Assembly (NCBI GenBank): GCA_009782825.1
Contig: WRII01000014.1
Coordinates: 1 to 50,727 of the forward strand
Direction of reading: 5' to 3'
Length of the DNA stretch: 50,727 nucleotides
Source: Peptococcaceae bacterium
GTDB lineage: Bacteria > Bacillota > Desulfitobacteriia > Desulfitobacteriales > Syntrophobotulaceae
Shown: piece by piece, positions 1 to 8,681 of the stretch
Layout: each line of letters starts with the position of its first letter
Position numbering within the stretch: position 1 is the stretch's first letter
Notes under the pieces: model-generated
What the model was told of the DNA's origin: nothing
The model's database searches: none
What the model saw: the letters and a program-made list of their open reading frames with translations, nothing else
Made by a program: the position numbers and the translations under genes

Positions 1-237
1 CACTTAACAAGGCGCCACTTCGTTAGAAATGGGAATTATTTACATCGATATCCTCTGCGGGGGTGACATTTTCAAGAGATAATTAGCACGGATAGGGGGT
101 GACATTTTTAGAGGTTATTGACAGTTTTCGCGGTCTCGCGGTCTCGTCTCCTCAGCAACTTGCTAATGGGAATGTTGTTGTGAAAACAATGGATGAACTT
201 GAGGATATGGAAAAATGAGATGTCAGATGCCTGAATC
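1..237. other. Left-edge intergenic region with IS-end-like direct repeats
   Basis: The 14-mer GGGGGTGACATTTT occurs at 59-72 and again at 95-108, and the similarity loosely continues downstream. Short spaced direct repeats of this type are found at the ends of IS21-like elements, so this may be the end of an insertion sequence lying to the left. No transposase is visible. A short frame from about 99 to 218 ends in a few acidic codons and looks non-genic. Normally fliQ would follow fliP here, so the region probably marks a break in the flagellar operon. Confidence 0.35.
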
Positions 238-876
238 TCACCCAAAACTCTTCACCACGCTCTCCACCACCAGATGCCACCCATCCACCAACACGAACAG
301 CATAATCTTAAACGGCAATGAAATCATCATTGGCGGCAGCATCATCATGCCCATAGACATCAAAACACTGGCCACAATCATATCAATCACCATAAAAGGT
401 ATAAAAAGCGTAAATCCGATTTGAAAGGCCGTTTTCAGTTCACTGACGACAAAGGAAGGGATCAAAATATATGTAGGAATATCCGCGTAAGTCTGTGGAC
501 GTTCTATGTTAGCCAACCCCACAAACAGTTCAAGATCCTTCTCCCGTGTCTGCTTAAACATAAAAGTCCTGAGAGGCGCCACGGCGACTGTCAACGCTTC
601 CTGCTCCGTTATTGTCTGTTCCATATAAGGCTGAAACGCCTGCTCGTTGATCTGTGTAAAAACAGGCGCCATGATAAAAAAAGTCAGGAAGAGAGCCAGT
701 CCAATAATCACCTGAGTCGGAGGAATCTGCTGAGTTCCCAAAGCGTTGCGAATAAAAGATAAAACAATGATAATCCGTGTGAATGATGTCATAAGAACCA
801 GCGCTATAGGTATGAAGGACAGGGCTGTCACGGTCAAAAATATCTGGATCACAGAATTCATTTGATCTGTTAACAT
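238..876 (-). CDS. fliP: Flagellar type III export gate protein FliP
   Basis: FliP is a core polytopic protein of the flagellar export gate in the cytoplasmic membrane, where with FliQ and FliR it forms the channel through which rod, hook and filament subunits leave. The 212-residue product has the family layout: a hydrophobic N-terminus, the segment [20 protein letters not shown], a central hydrophilic domain, and two closing hydrophobic helices around [21 protein letters not shown] start it at the ATG at 876 because AGGGAGG lies five bases upstream; a longer frame to 951 runs through a 12-bp repeat and has no ribosome site. There is little or no cleavable signal peptide before the first helix. 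It is the last flagellar gene before the left edge; fliQ does not follow. Confidence 0.95.
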   Translation of the reverse strand: MLTDQMNSVIQIFLTVTALSFIPIALVLMTSFTRIIIVLSFIRNALGTQQIPPTQVIIGLALFLTFFIMAPVFTQINEQAFQPYMEQTITEQEALTVAVAPLRTFMFKQTREKDLELFVGLANIERPQTYADIPTYILIPSFVVSELKTAFQIGFTLFIPFMVIDMIVASVLMSMGMMMLPPMMISLPFKIMLFVLVDGWHLVVESVVKSFG

Positions 877-929
877 AGAACCTCCCTTCTGAAAGTGATC
901 TCTTCCCAGGAAGCTGATATCCTTCAAAT

Positions 930-961
930 TTGATTGCAAAGTTGATTGCAAAGTTGATTGC
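930..961. repeat. 12-bp tandem repeat between fliO and fliP
   Basis: The unit TTGATTGCAAAG is present about 2.7 times in a row in the fliO-fliP gap. It adds spurious codons upstream of the real fliP ribosome site and gives fliP a longer apparent frame. Confidence 0.8.
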
Positions 962-991
962 GCTGTAGAGAATCACCTTTACTGTTTCTCA

Positions 992-1576
992 TCATTCCGT
1001 ATCATTTTCTCCAACCGCGAAGAAAAAGCATCCTTTTTCTTTGATCCGGCAGTGTCTTTCAGGGACCTGATATCCTTCAACTTTCTTTGATCCGGCAGTG
1101 TCTTTCAGGGACCTGATATCCTTCAACTGTAAGCTGAATTTTTCCGGGCCGTTTGAATTGGCGTCTTTCCGGCGGCGATAAGACAACACACCCCTCATCA
1201 GCCTATCCACAGGCGCTTCAGGGCGTCGCGCGATCTCCTCCAGAATATCAGCAGCCTGAGCCGGGTTGTTAACCTCAGTAATCTGACTGATTTGATGGTC
1301 AGTGGATCCCCAGATCTGGATTTTTCCGGCAACTTCCACCAGATAGATAGGGTGCTGCGGCGACAAAAATTGCCGGTCAAGTACACGGAGCCAAGGTGTT
1401 TGGACACTCTGATATTTTTTTCGGTTCATCCTTTGCACCACCCAAAAAACAGCACCAAGAATCATAATGAAGATCAGAATCGTTGAAATAAGACCAGCCC
1501 AGGAAAAAGTACTCTCGAGCTGCGTTTCTGAGATATTCGGCACATAAGGTTGGGCTTCCATCGAATTATTTTCCAT
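992..1576 (-). CDS. fliO: Flagellar biosynthesis protein FliO (FliZ-like), C-terminus altered by a duplication
   Basis: FliO assists assembly of the FliP ring in the export gate. The product has the family shape: a short N-terminal stretch, one membrane helix (WAGLISTILIFIMILGAVFW), then a cytoplasmic domain with PWLRVLDRQFLSPQHPIYLVEV. The ATG at 1576 is preferred over 1597 because AGGGGGT stands seven bases upstream. The last 30 or so codons are abnormal: a 46-bp segment is tandemly duplicated (1041-1086 and 1087-1132), which shifts the frame. Removing one copy restores a different, charged end (RLEKMIRNDEKQ) and a stop near 979. The membrane and core domains are untouched, so the protein may still work. 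It lies between cheY and fliP. Confidence 0.85.
   Translation of the reverse strand: MENNSMEAQPYVPNISETQLESTFSWAGLISTILIFIMILGAVFWVVQRMNRKKYQSVQTPWLRVLDRQFLSPQHPIYLVEVAGKIQIWGSTDHQISQITEVNNPAQAADILEEIARRPEAPVDRLMRGVLSYRRRKDANSNGPEKFSLQLKDIRSLKDTAGSKKVEGYQVPERHCRIKEKGCFFFAVGENDTE
1041..1132. repeat. 46-bp tandem duplication inside the fliO 3' end
   Basis: Two head-to-tail copies of a 46-bp segment (1041-1086 and 1087-1132) are visible. Because 46 is not a multiple of three, the copy shifts the fliO reading frame. Part of the unit, CTGATATCCTTCAA, occurs a third time at 914-927. Confidence 0.92.
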
Positions 1577-1616
1577 AATGTGACCCCCTGCTTGCATGAC
1601 CCCTGCTTCGAGCCCC

Positions 1617-1979
1617 CTATTTCAGGGCTTTGCCAATTGCCTCCAACACCCGGTCGGCCTGAAAAGGTTTGACAACAAAATCTTTGGCCCCTGACTGGAT
1701 CGCCTCAATAACCATGGCCTGCTGCCCCATGGCGCTGCACATGATCACCTTAGCTTCAGGATCCTTGCTGCGAATTTCTTTGATTGCTTGCAATCCATCC
1801 ATTTCGGGCATCGTAATATCCATAATCGTGATATTTGGCTTGAGCTCCATGTATTTTTCCACGGCCACGGCGCCGTTTTCCGCCTCTCCCACCACTTGAT
1901 ACCCATTGTTGGACAAGATATCTTTCAGCATCATCCTCATAAAAGCAGCATCGTCCACAACCATAACTGTATGGCTCAC
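1617..1979 (-). CDS. cheY: Chemotaxis response regulator CheY
   Basis: This is a single-domain receiver that takes phosphate from CheA and binds the flagellar switch (FliM/FliY) to set rotation. The 120-residue protein is all receiver: acidic pair D9-D10, phospho-acceptor D54 in TIMDITMPEMDG, the switch Thr/Ser as S82, and K104 in VVKPF. Translation starts at GTG, with AGGAGGGA seven bases upstream. It lies directly downstream of fliY, the usual position in Bacillota, where FliY can act as the CheY-P phosphatase. Confidence 0.95.
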   Translation of the reverse strand: MSHTVMVVDDAAFMRMMLKDILSNNGYQVVGEAENGAVAVEKYMELKPNITIMDITMPEMDGLQAIKEIRSKDPEAKVIMCSAMGQQAMVIEAIQSGAKDFVVKPFQADRVLEAIGKALK

Positions 1980-2008
1980 AATAAATCCCTCCTACTTAAA
2001 AATCTATT

Positions 2009-3331
2009 TTAACTGAAGGCCTGAAACCGTTCATTGGGTGTCACAATCTCCGTTATTTTAATACCAAACATCTCGTTCACCACAACAACCTCGCATTTGG
2101 CGATGAGTTTGCCGTTAACTGCCATATCCACAGATTCTCCGGCCAATCGATCCAGCTCCACCACAGACCCGGATCCCAGATCCAGAATTTCGCGGATGGT
2201 TTTTCTGGTACGGCCCAACTCCACACTGACTTGCAGCGGAACATCATAGATCAGGTCAAGGTTGTTGGGAATGATCGGCATTGTTCCCGGCGTGAGCTGG
2301 GCAAATTCCGCCGACTGAACCATGGTCGGCATAGCCGCGGCAGGCGATGAGGGTTGGGTCTGAGGCGGCGGAGATCCATAAGCCGCGGGCTGGGATACAG
2401 CCTGAGGCGAAACTTGGGGTGAAGCTTGGGGTGGAAGTTGAGACGGCCCTGGAGCCGGAGTTTGCCCAGACCCTTGGGCTGATGACAAAGCCTGAGGCTC
2501 CCCTTTTTTTTCAAACAGTTTCTCCATCATCTTGTCTGCGTTATCAAAAGGAATAAGCTGCAGCAAAACTGAATCAATAATACCTTCAACCACCATACGA
2601 AAGGAAACGCGGATTACCGTTTCTCCATAATTGAGGTGAGTATTAATAAATTCTATATCGCTTTCAATACTATCCCCGACATGAACCACAGGCGTAGAAA
2701 TATCAACTACAGAGTCGAAAACAGTAGACATGGATGTGGCCGCCGACCCCATCATTTGATTCATGGCTTCAGAAATCCCGCTGATCTGAATGTCATTGAG
2801 CTGATCGGTGGGGTTCATTCCTGTGCCACCCATCATGAGATCCACAATAATTGATCCATCTGTGCGTGATAAGATCAGCATATTGGAACCTCCCAGTTCC
2901 CGCTTGTACTCCACATCGATTAAGACATGAGGAACGGGATAGGACTCTACGATTTCCTTTATTGTAGCCAGATCAACTTTGGGTGTGGTAATTTCGACTT
3001 TTTTGCCTAAGAGCTGGGACAAAGTGGTGGCTGCCGTGCCCATGGAAATATTAGCTATTTCTCCAAGGGCGTCTTTTTCCACATCCGTCAGTTCCCGTCC
3101 CCCTTTAGACTCGCCTGTTTGCTCCGATGGCGACGGTTCTTCCGAGCCGCCCCCCCCCTTGGCCGCTTCTCCCTGCCCTTGAGCCTTCTGAGACCCCTTC
3201 TTCGAGGGTTTTTCCCGATCCTTTCCCGAACCGGCCGCAGACCCTTGTGGATCTTTCGTATCGTCAGACCCGGAACTGTCACTGGCTAAAAGAGCATTAA
3301 TCTCTTCTTGAGATAGGGATCCGCTACTCAT
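2009..3331 (-). CDS. fliY: Flagellar switch protein FliY (CheC phosphatase + FliN domain)
   Basis: FliY is the Gram-positive form of FliN: part of the rotor C-ring and a CheY-P phosphatase. The N-terminus (SLSQEEINALL) resembles the CheY-binding tip. Two CheC motifs are intact, each with an E-x2-N pair followed by a proline: EIANISMGTAATTLSQLL and EAMNQMMGSAATSMSTVF. The C-terminal FliN/SpoA domain begins near NLDLIYDVPLQVSVELGRT. Two low-complexity linkers separate these parts: a Gly/Ser/Lys stretch near residues 20-75 and a Pro/Gln/Ser stretch near 280-345. AGGAGGTGAT precedes the ATG and lies inside the end of fliM, so translation is probably coupled (8-bp overlap). Confidence 0.93.
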   Translation of the reverse strand: MSSGSLSQEEINALLASDSSGSDDTKDPQGSAAGSGKDREKPSKKGSQKAQGQGEAAKGGGGSEEPSPSEQTGESKGGRELTDVEKDALGEIANISMGTAATTLSQLLGKKVEITTPKVDLATIKEIVESYPVPHVLIDVEYKRELGGSNMLILSRTDGSIIVDLMMGGTGMNPTDQLNDIQISGISEAMNQMMGSAATSMSTVFDSVVDISTPVVHVGDSIESDIEFINTHLNYGETVIRVSFRMVVEGIIDSVLLQLIPFDNADKMMEKLFEKKGEPQALSSAQGSGQTPAPGPSQLPPQASPQVSPQAVSQPAAYGSPPPQTQPSSPAAAMPTMVQSAEFAQLTPGTMPIIPNNLDLIYDVPLQVSVELGRTRKTIREILDLGSGSVVELDRLAGESVDMAVNGKLIAKCEVVVVNEMFGIKITEIVTPNERFQAFS

Positions 3332-4316
3332 TCCTTATCACCTCCTCATCATGAATCACATCAACAATCTGGACAGCCAGATTCTCACCTGCCAGCCCCG
3401 GAACAGCCATAAATTTTAAATAATCCCCCACATAAACTGTCATCCTTTCCCCAATATGCTGATTCAATTGAACTACATCCCCCAACTCCAAGGCCAAAAA
3501 TTCCTGGACAGAAATTTGCGTTTCGCCTACGAAAGCTCTCATCGTGACTTTAGCCTGTTCAATCTTTTTGCGTACCGCGGCCGCATCTTCCTCTGACAGC
3601 TTTTCTTCTTCTGAAGAAAAAAGAAACAGCGTATTCAGTTTTTCCAGAATGGGTTTCATGACAACGTGCGGCAAGCACACATTGAGCATCCCTTGAGATT
3701 CTCCAACACTCACTTCTATGGTCACAACAATGACCATTTCATTCGGGGCCACAATCTGTGCGAACTGCGGATTCGTCTCCATACCGGACAGCTGTGGCTG
3801 CAGGTCAAATGTCTCTTCCCAGGAATCCTCCATCAGGGCCGTGATTTTGGTCATTCGGTTCATAATAATGTTCTGTTCAATTTCCGTGAGTTCCCGGTTG
3901 CGAACAGTCACTGTCTGGCCCTGTCCCCCCAGCAGACATTCAACAATGCCAAAGGCCAGCGTAGGGGCCATTTCAATCAGAGCGCTCCCCACTAAAGGCG
4001 TCATAGTGACCATACCCAAAATAGACGGATAGGGCAGAGAACGAATAAATTCGTCAAAAGTCAATTGCTCGGTACTCAGAACCTTGGCCCCCACAACTGT
4101 GTTGATATCCCCTGACAGATAGGTAGCCAGCGAGCGCGAAAAATGCTCGTAAATATTGGTCAGTGAAATAAGCTGAGCTTTCGAAAATTTATTCGGCCGC
4201 CGAAAATCATAAGCGCGCAATTTCTGTGGCGGAGCAGCTATGACAGCTTCTTCGTCTCCATCCGATATGGCGTTTAAAAGAGCATCGATTTCCGACTGCG
4301 AGAGAACTTCGGCCAT
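3324..4316 (-). CDS. fliM: Flagellar motor switch protein FliM
   Basis: FliM is the C-ring component that binds phosphorylated CheY and passes the signal to FliG. The N-terminal CheY-binding peptide is present (VLSQSEIDALL, residues 4-14), then the CheC-like middle domain and a C-terminal SpoA domain (VQEFLALELGDVVQLNQ). The start is taken at the ATG at 4316, four bases after GGAGGGG; the frame can extend to a TTG at 4328, but that codon overlaps the ribosome site. Length (330 residues) is normal. fliY follows with an 8-bp overlap. Confidence 0.94.
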   Translation of the reverse strand: MAEVLSQSEIDALLNAISDGDEEAVIAAPPQKLRAYDFRRPNKFSKAQLISLTNIYEHFSRSLATYLSGDINTVVGAKVLSTEQLTFDEFIRSLPYPSILGMVTMTPLVGSALIEMAPTLAFGIVECLLGGQGQTVTVRNRELTEIEQNIIMNRMTKITALMEDSWEETFDLQPQLSGMETNPQFAQIVAPNEMVIVVTIEVSVGESQGMLNVCLPHVVMKPILEKLNTLFLFSSEEEKLSEEDAAAVRKKIEQAKVTMRAFVGETQISVQEFLALELGDVVQLNQHIGERMTVYVGDYLKFMAVPGLAGENLAVQIVDVIHDEEVIRNE

Positions 4317-4390
4317 TTTCCCCTCCAAATTCGTGAAGCTCCAAAGCAGGGTACTGCAAAGAGTGATCTTCCTGAGCCTATTTTGCTCAA

Positions 4391-4816
4391 TTATCTGGAA
4401 AAAATGAAACTGGAGAATAATACCTTGTGAATACTGTCAGCACACATCTCATTTAGGATCTCCAACATTTCCTCCTTCAATTCTTCCTGCCCTTGGGTGG
4501 AGTTGATGTCACCCGCACTGCGCCCCATCAGGATTTTCAGGAGACTGTCGCGCACAAACACGAGCCTGGATTCAATGGTCTCAACAGATTTCTTATTGAT
4601 GCCTTCCAGAACAATTTCCGTTTTGACCATTCCGCCCCCTTGCAAAATCGCTGTGATTTCACCAACCTCAATAACAGGTCCCACCTCATCCGGCTTTCTT
4701 TCTGTGTAAACAATCTTAGGCGATTCCGGAGGAAAAAAAATATCCTTTATAATCATCCCCCCAACGCCAAACCCTATGCCTATAATCATCATAACGAAGG
4801 GCAAAATTTTCTTCAT
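4391..4816 (-). CDS. fliL: Flagellar basal body-associated protein FliL
   Basis: FliL is a single-pass inner-membrane protein near the stator that supports motor torque. The 141-residue product has an N-terminal membrane helix (ILPFVMMIIGIGFGVGGMII) followed by an extracytoplasmic domain ending in EILNEMCADSIHKVLFSSFI, typical of the family. GGGGAGGAG lies upstream of the ATG, which overlaps the flbD stop by four bases. In many relatives motA and motB stand next to fliL; they are not here. Confidence 0.88.
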   Translation of the reverse strand: MKKILPFVMMIIGIGFGVGGMIIKDIFFPPESPKIVYTERKPDEVGPVIEVGEITAILQGGGMVKTEIVLEGINKKSVETIESRLVFVRDSLLKILMGRSAGDINSTQGQEELKEEMLEILNEMCADSIHKVLFSSFIFSR

Positions 4817-5016
4817 GAGGACTCCTCCCCAATTTTTTCAGTGCAGGCGCGGCGATACGCAATAACCCGGCTGACAATTTCCTCAGCACTTTCCGCCACC
4901 ACAAATTTATCTTCGCAAGTCAGCTTGATCACTGTGTCCGGAGTCTCTTCAACGGTTTTGATTAAATCGGTATTGATGACAAATCCCTTACCGTTTAGGC
5001 GCGTCACTTTAATCAT
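4813..5016 (-). CDS. flbD: FlbD/SwrD family flagellar protein
   Basis: This 67-residue protein of the FlbD family begins with the characteristic MIKVTRLNGKGFVINTDLI and continues with TPDTVIKLTCEDKFVVAES. In Bacillus subtilis the homologue SwrD raises flagellar motor power. It overlaps fliL by four bases (ATGA). In related operons the hook gene flgE lies just upstream; here the upstream neighbour is fliJ, seven bases away. Confidence 0.88.
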   Translation of the reverse strand: MIKVTRLNGKGFVINTDLIKTVEETPDTVIKLTCEDKFVVAESAEEIVSRVIAYRRACTEKIGEESS

Positions 5017-5022
5017 GATTCG

Positions 5023-5451
5023 TTATTCCCTTCCCACTCTTTGTCCGATTTCATCTAATTGGGCCTGTTCCTTCCTGTGCTCATCCGCCACATATTCTTT
5101 CCATTTCTTCTCTTTCAAGCGCTTGAATTTTTCTACCAGAATACGACATTCCCGCAAAGCTTCCCGGCATTCTTCCACAACAGATTCCTGAAAACGGAGC
5201 CTTTCCGTGATAAGATGAATCTTCTCTTTTTGTGCCACAATATGGAGCTTCCAGCTATTCAGATTATGCGGATTCCGCAGCGCGTCTTCGGCCTGACCCT
5301 GCAGAGCCTGCTCCAGAACCTCTATCTCCCTGTCCAATTCTCTTTGAATCTCCAACAAAACACGCATTTCCCAGCTGAGCACCCCTTGAGCCGTATCCAT
5401 TTTTTGCCGGGCCAGCTTCAGGCTCGCTTCTAAACGAAACTTAAACGCCAT
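5023..5451 (-). CDS. fliJ: Flagellar export chaperone FliJ
   Basis: FliJ is a small coiled-coil protein that acts as the central stalk of the FliI export ATPase. The 142-residue product starts with FKFRLEASLKLARQKMD, a typical FliJ opening, and is rich in Glu, Arg, Lys and Gln with long heptad-like helices. It starts six bases after the fliI stop and has only a weak ribosome site, suggesting coupling to fliI. Downstream, fliK and flgD, expected in this order, are missing. Confidence 0.85.
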   Translation of the reverse strand: MAFKFRLEASLKLARQKMDTAQGVLSWEMRVLLEIQRELDREIEVLEQALQGQAEDALRNPHNLNSWKLHIVAQKEKIHLITERLRFQESVVEECREALRECRILVEKFKRLKEKKWKEYVADEHRKEQAQLDEIGQRVGRE

Positions 5452-5457
5452 AAGTTT

Positions 5458-6762
5458 TTACCCAAACACCTCCTCCATACCCACCTGCATATCCGCGAAA
5501 GAAGCTTTGTCATTAACGCCCTGACGAAGAAATCCATTGATGGCGGCAATATATTTGAGCGCCTCATCGATCCGCGGATTGCTGCCTTCCACATAGGCTC
5601 CGATCTCAATGAGATCTTTGGCTTCAGCGTAGACAGCTAGATACTCTCGCATTCTGTGGGCCAATTCTTTAATCTGAGGGGAAGCCACGTCAGCCATGAG
5701 ACGGCTCACCGACTGCAAAATATCAATGGAAGGATAATGATTGCGCGCCGCCAAATCCCGGGTCAGCACAATATGTCCATCCAGTATCCCGCGTACCGCG
5801 TCGGCAATGGGTTCATTGTGATCGTCCCCATCCACCAACACCGTATAAATCCCTGTAATACTCCCTTTCTCCGACATCCCCACCCGCTCCAGCAGCCTGG
5901 GCAGCATGGCAAAAACTGAAGGCGGATAGCCCCGGGTAGCCGGCGGTTCCCCGGCAGTAAGCCCCACTTCCCGCTGGGCCATAGCAAACCGGGTCACAGA
6001 ATCCATCATCAATAGAACGTTCTTGCCTAAATCCCTATAATATTCGGCAATAGCCGTGGCAGTATAGGCGGCCTTAATGCGCACCAGAGCAGGTTGATCC
6101 GATGTGGCCACAACAATAACAGAACGGGCCACTCCTTCCTCTCCCAAATCCTTCTCCATAAAGTCTCGCAGTTCCCGGCCCCGTTCTCCCACAAGCCCGA
6201 TCACATTGACATCCGCTTCCGTGTTGCGCGCCATCATGCCCAGCAGCGTGCTTTTGCCCACACCCGACCCGGCAAAAATCCCCATTCTCTGCCCGCGCCC
6301 CAGAGTCAGAAGACCATCGATAGCTCTGACCCCCACATGCAGCGTCTCCTGGATGCGTGGCCGCAGCAGGGCATTGGGAGGTTTATTGTGTAGCGGATAA
6401 GCTTTTTCATGGTGAATCCCTCTGCCATCCAAGGGTCTGCCCAGGCCATCAAGGATACTGCCCAAGAGGCCGGGCCCCACCTGAACCAGAAGCTTCTCTT
6501 TCTGGGGCACCACCCTGTCACCGGGGGCCACCCCCTCCAGCTCACCTAAAGGCATAAGCAACGTCTTGGCTCCACGGAACCCTACCACTTCACAAGGAAT
6601 AGGATTCCGCTTATAAGAAGCCATAATCAGACAGTACTGTCCTACACTGGCTCGGGGACCCTCCGACTCCACCATGAGTCCGGTCACATCGGCCACACGG
6701 CCCTGTACAGCCACAGGATCAATGTGGTTGACTTTTTGGGCCAAGGCTTTCCAGTTGGCCAT
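5458..6762 (-). CDS. fliI: Flagellum-specific ATPase FliI
   Basis: FliI is the hexameric ATPase that unloads substrates at the export gate; it is related to the beta subunit of F1 ATPase. The P-loop AGSGVGKST lies near residues 164-172, with Walker B NVLLMMDSVTRFAMAQRE and the family signature PPSVFAMLPRLLER. The ATG at 6762 is preferred because GTGAGGAG lies just upstream; a GTG at 6777 is also in frame. The start lies inside the end of fliH (44-bp overlap). Length (434 residues) is normal. Confidence 0.95.
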   Translation of the reverse strand: MANWKALAQKVNHIDPVAVQGRVADVTGLMVESEGPRASVGQYCLIMASYKRNPIPCEVVGFRGAKTLLMPLGELEGVAPGDRVVPQKEKLLVQVGPGLLGSILDGLGRPLDGRGIHHEKAYPLHNKPPNALLRPRIQETLHVGVRAIDGLLTLGRGQRMGIFAGSGVGKSTLLGMMARNTEADVNVIGLVGERGRELRDFMEKDLGEEGVARSVIVVATSDQPALVRIKAAYTATAIAEYYRDLGKNVLLMMDSVTRFAMAQREVGLTAGEPPATRGYPPSVFAMLPRLLERVGMSEKGSITGIYTVLVDGDDHNEPIADAVRGILDGHIVLTRDLAARNHYPSIDILQSVSRLMADVASPQIKELAHRMREYLAVYAEAKDLIEIGAYVEGSNPRIDEALKYIAAINGFLRQGVNDKASFADMQVGMEEVFG

Positions 6763-7684
6763 TAATGAGCTCCTCACTTAACACTTCGCGAAATTTATCA
6801 AGTTGGGTTTCCAGTTGAGCATCAAAGATCCCTTCATTGCTTTGGATCAAAACATTGCCCGGCTTTAGCCCTTCATCCCGAACCAGCGGATAAGGCGGCA
6901 AGCCTTTGTTTTCCAAGCTCCTCAACCACTCCCAGTCAGTTTCGGAAACAAGGATTTTAAGATTGCGGCGTTCATTGGGCAAAAGAATGAGGCTGCGAAT
7001 CATACTCAGAAGTTTTTCCTTATCATACTTCAGGACGGTTCCGATTATACGCTCGCTGATCTTAAGAGCCAGTTCCAGCAAATCCTCATCAACTCCGGCC
7101 AAAACATCGTACCAAACACGCTCAAGCATATTGTAAAATCCGCGAACTTGGCGGATCCCCTCTTCCATTTCCTCTCGCCCTTCCTGCCTGCCAAGCTCAC
7201 GCCCTTGTGCTCTTGCCTCAGTCAGCTCTTCCTGGTGCAGGGCCTCCAGGGCTTTTTGCTGCAGCTCCCCTTCCTGTTGCTGCGCCGAAAGAATCTTTTT
7301 CGCTTGGACGCGGGCGTCTTCAAGGAGAGCATCCGCCTGCTGCCGGGCTTCGGCAAGCAGGGAGTTCTCTTCTTGAGTCCCATTTCCTTCTGTCTGGCCA
7401 GGGAGAGACCCTGCCTGGCCGGAGTCAGAACTTACCTCTCTTGAACCTGTCTCCGGATCATGAATGGAAAATTCCTCCATATACTCAAGAGGAGTATCCC
7501 CTTCCCCAGCAGCCAAGGTCTCCACAAAAGCTTTCCTCAGGTCATTGTAATAAGCCCCCTCCGGCCTCCCCTCCTGTTGGGTTAAGAATACCTCAGGCAA
7601 GAATTCCGTATAGACATCGAGACGTTTGGGCGTCTTATCAATTTCCACGGCCTGTTTCTTAATAATAGACTCTCTAGAAAACAA
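6719..7684 (-). CDS. fliH: Flagellar assembly protein FliH
   Basis: FliH is the FliI regulator and peripheral stalk of the export ATPase. The 321-residue product has a variable N-terminus, a central Gln/Glu/Ala-rich coiled coil (AEARQQADALLEDARVQAKK onward) and the conserved C-terminal FliH domain (VDEDLLELALKISERIIGT and VLIQSNEGIFDAQLETQLDK). The start appears to be TTG at 7684, with a G-rich stretch (GAGGGGGG) about ten bases upstream inside fliG; no ATG gives a better site. It overlaps fliG by 11 bases and fliI by 44 bases. Confidence 0.88.
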   Translation of the reverse strand: MFSRESIIKKQAVEIDKTPKRLDVYTEFLPEVFLTQQEGRPEGAYYNDLRKAFVETLAAGEGDTPLEYMEEFSIHDPETGSREVSSDSGQAGSLPGQTEGNGTQEENSLLAEARQQADALLEDARVQAKKILSAQQQEGELQQKALEALHQEELTEARAQGRELGRQEGREEMEEGIRQVRGFYNMLERVWYDVLAGVDEDLLELALKISERIIGTVLKYDKEKLLSMIRSLILLPNERRNLKILVSETDWEWLRSLENKGLPPYPLVRDEGLKPGNVLIQSNEGIFDAQLETQLDKFREVLSEELINGQLESLGPKSQPH

Positions 7685-8678
7685 TTTCGTCAGACCCCCC
7701 TCGCGCGATCACAATAGCCCCCGCACCCTCAAGCTTGCGAATCTCTTTGATAATACGCTGCTGCGCATCTTCCACCTCGCGCAGGCGGATGGGGCCCATA
7801 AACTGCATATCTTCTTTGAGCATTTGCGACGCCCGGGAGGACATGTTGTTCAGAACCTTATTGGAAACATCCTCGTTGCTCCCTTTGAGGGCAATCGCCA
7901 AATCTTTAGTCTCCACTTCACGCAGCACCAGCTGAATACTGCGGTCATCAAGCAAAACAATATCTTCAAAGACAAACATCTGATTTTTGATCTGTTCCGC
8001 CAGATCCGGATCATCCGTTTCCAGAACATCCATAATCCCTTTCTGCGTGGACTGGTCAGCCCGGTTCAGCATATCCACCGCAGCTTGGATCCCTCCGGAT
8101 GACGTGTAATCTGTGGGCGCCATATTGGTAATTTTCCCTTCAATAACACTCTCAATCTCTTTCAAAACCTCCGGACTCGTACGCCCCATGACAGCAATTC
8201 TCTTCGTGACATCAGCCTGAATCTCCACCGGAAACCCTGTCAGCAAAATGGCCGCTTTATCCGGGGGTAAATGAGTCATAATCAAAGCAACCGTTTGAGG
8301 GTGTTCGGCTTGGATGAAAGCTGACAGTTGTTTGGGATCGGAACGCCTGAGCAAATCAAAGGGACGCATTTTCAGAGATGTGGAAAGGCGGCTGATAATG
8401 TCAAAAGCCCTCTGTTCTCCCAGAGCCCTCTCCAAAACATCCCGGGCAAAATCAATCCCTCCCTGTGCCAGATAGCTGTTGGCCACACACAGTTGGAGAA
8501 ATTCATTGAGAACCTGTGCCCTGTCTTCATCAGAGATTGTATTTATGTTCGCCATCTCAAGGGTCAGGCGTTCAATATCCTGTTCCCCTAAATATTTAAC
8601 AACGGCTGCTGACCGTTCCGGTCCCAAAGAAATCAGGAGGACAGCAGCTTTCTGCAAACCTGAAAGTTCTGGCGGCAT
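7674..8678 (-). CDS. fliG: Flagellar motor switch protein FliG
   Basis: FliG is the C-ring rotor protein that touches the stator and generates torque. The 334-residue protein shows the full family pattern: N-terminal LSGLQKAAVLLISLGPERSA, the middle-domain EHPQTVAL motif near residues 138-145, and a C-terminal domain with DDRSIQLVLREVETKDLAIA and a terminal charged helix. GGAGGACTAAGGA precedes the ATG, three bases after the fliF stop. Confidence 0.96.
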   Translation of the reverse strand: MPPELSGLQKAAVLLISLGPERSAAVVKYLGEQDIERLTLEMANINTISDEDRAQVLNEFLQLCVANSYLAQGGIDFARDVLERALGEQRAFDIISRLSTSLKMRPFDLLRRSDPKQLSAFIQAEHPQTVALIMTHLPPDKAAILLTGFPVEIQADVTKRIAVMGRTSPEVLKEIESVIEGKITNMAPTDYTSSGGIQAAVDMLNRADQSTQKGIMDVLETDDPDLAEQIKNQMFVFEDIVLLDDRSIQLVLREVETKDLAIALKGSNEDVSNKVLNNMSSRASQMLKEDMQFMGPIRLREVEDAQQRIIKEIRKLEGAGAIVIARGGSDEIVF

Positions 8679-8681
8679 TCC

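Noticed and set aside
99..218. Short plus-strand frame ending in acidic residues at the left edge
   Set aside because: About 40 codons starting inside the repeat, no ribosome site, no recognisable similarity.
554..976. Alternative minus-strand frame overlapping fliP
   Set aside because: It lies in another frame of fliP and starts in the 12-bp repeat; the sequence shows no family features.
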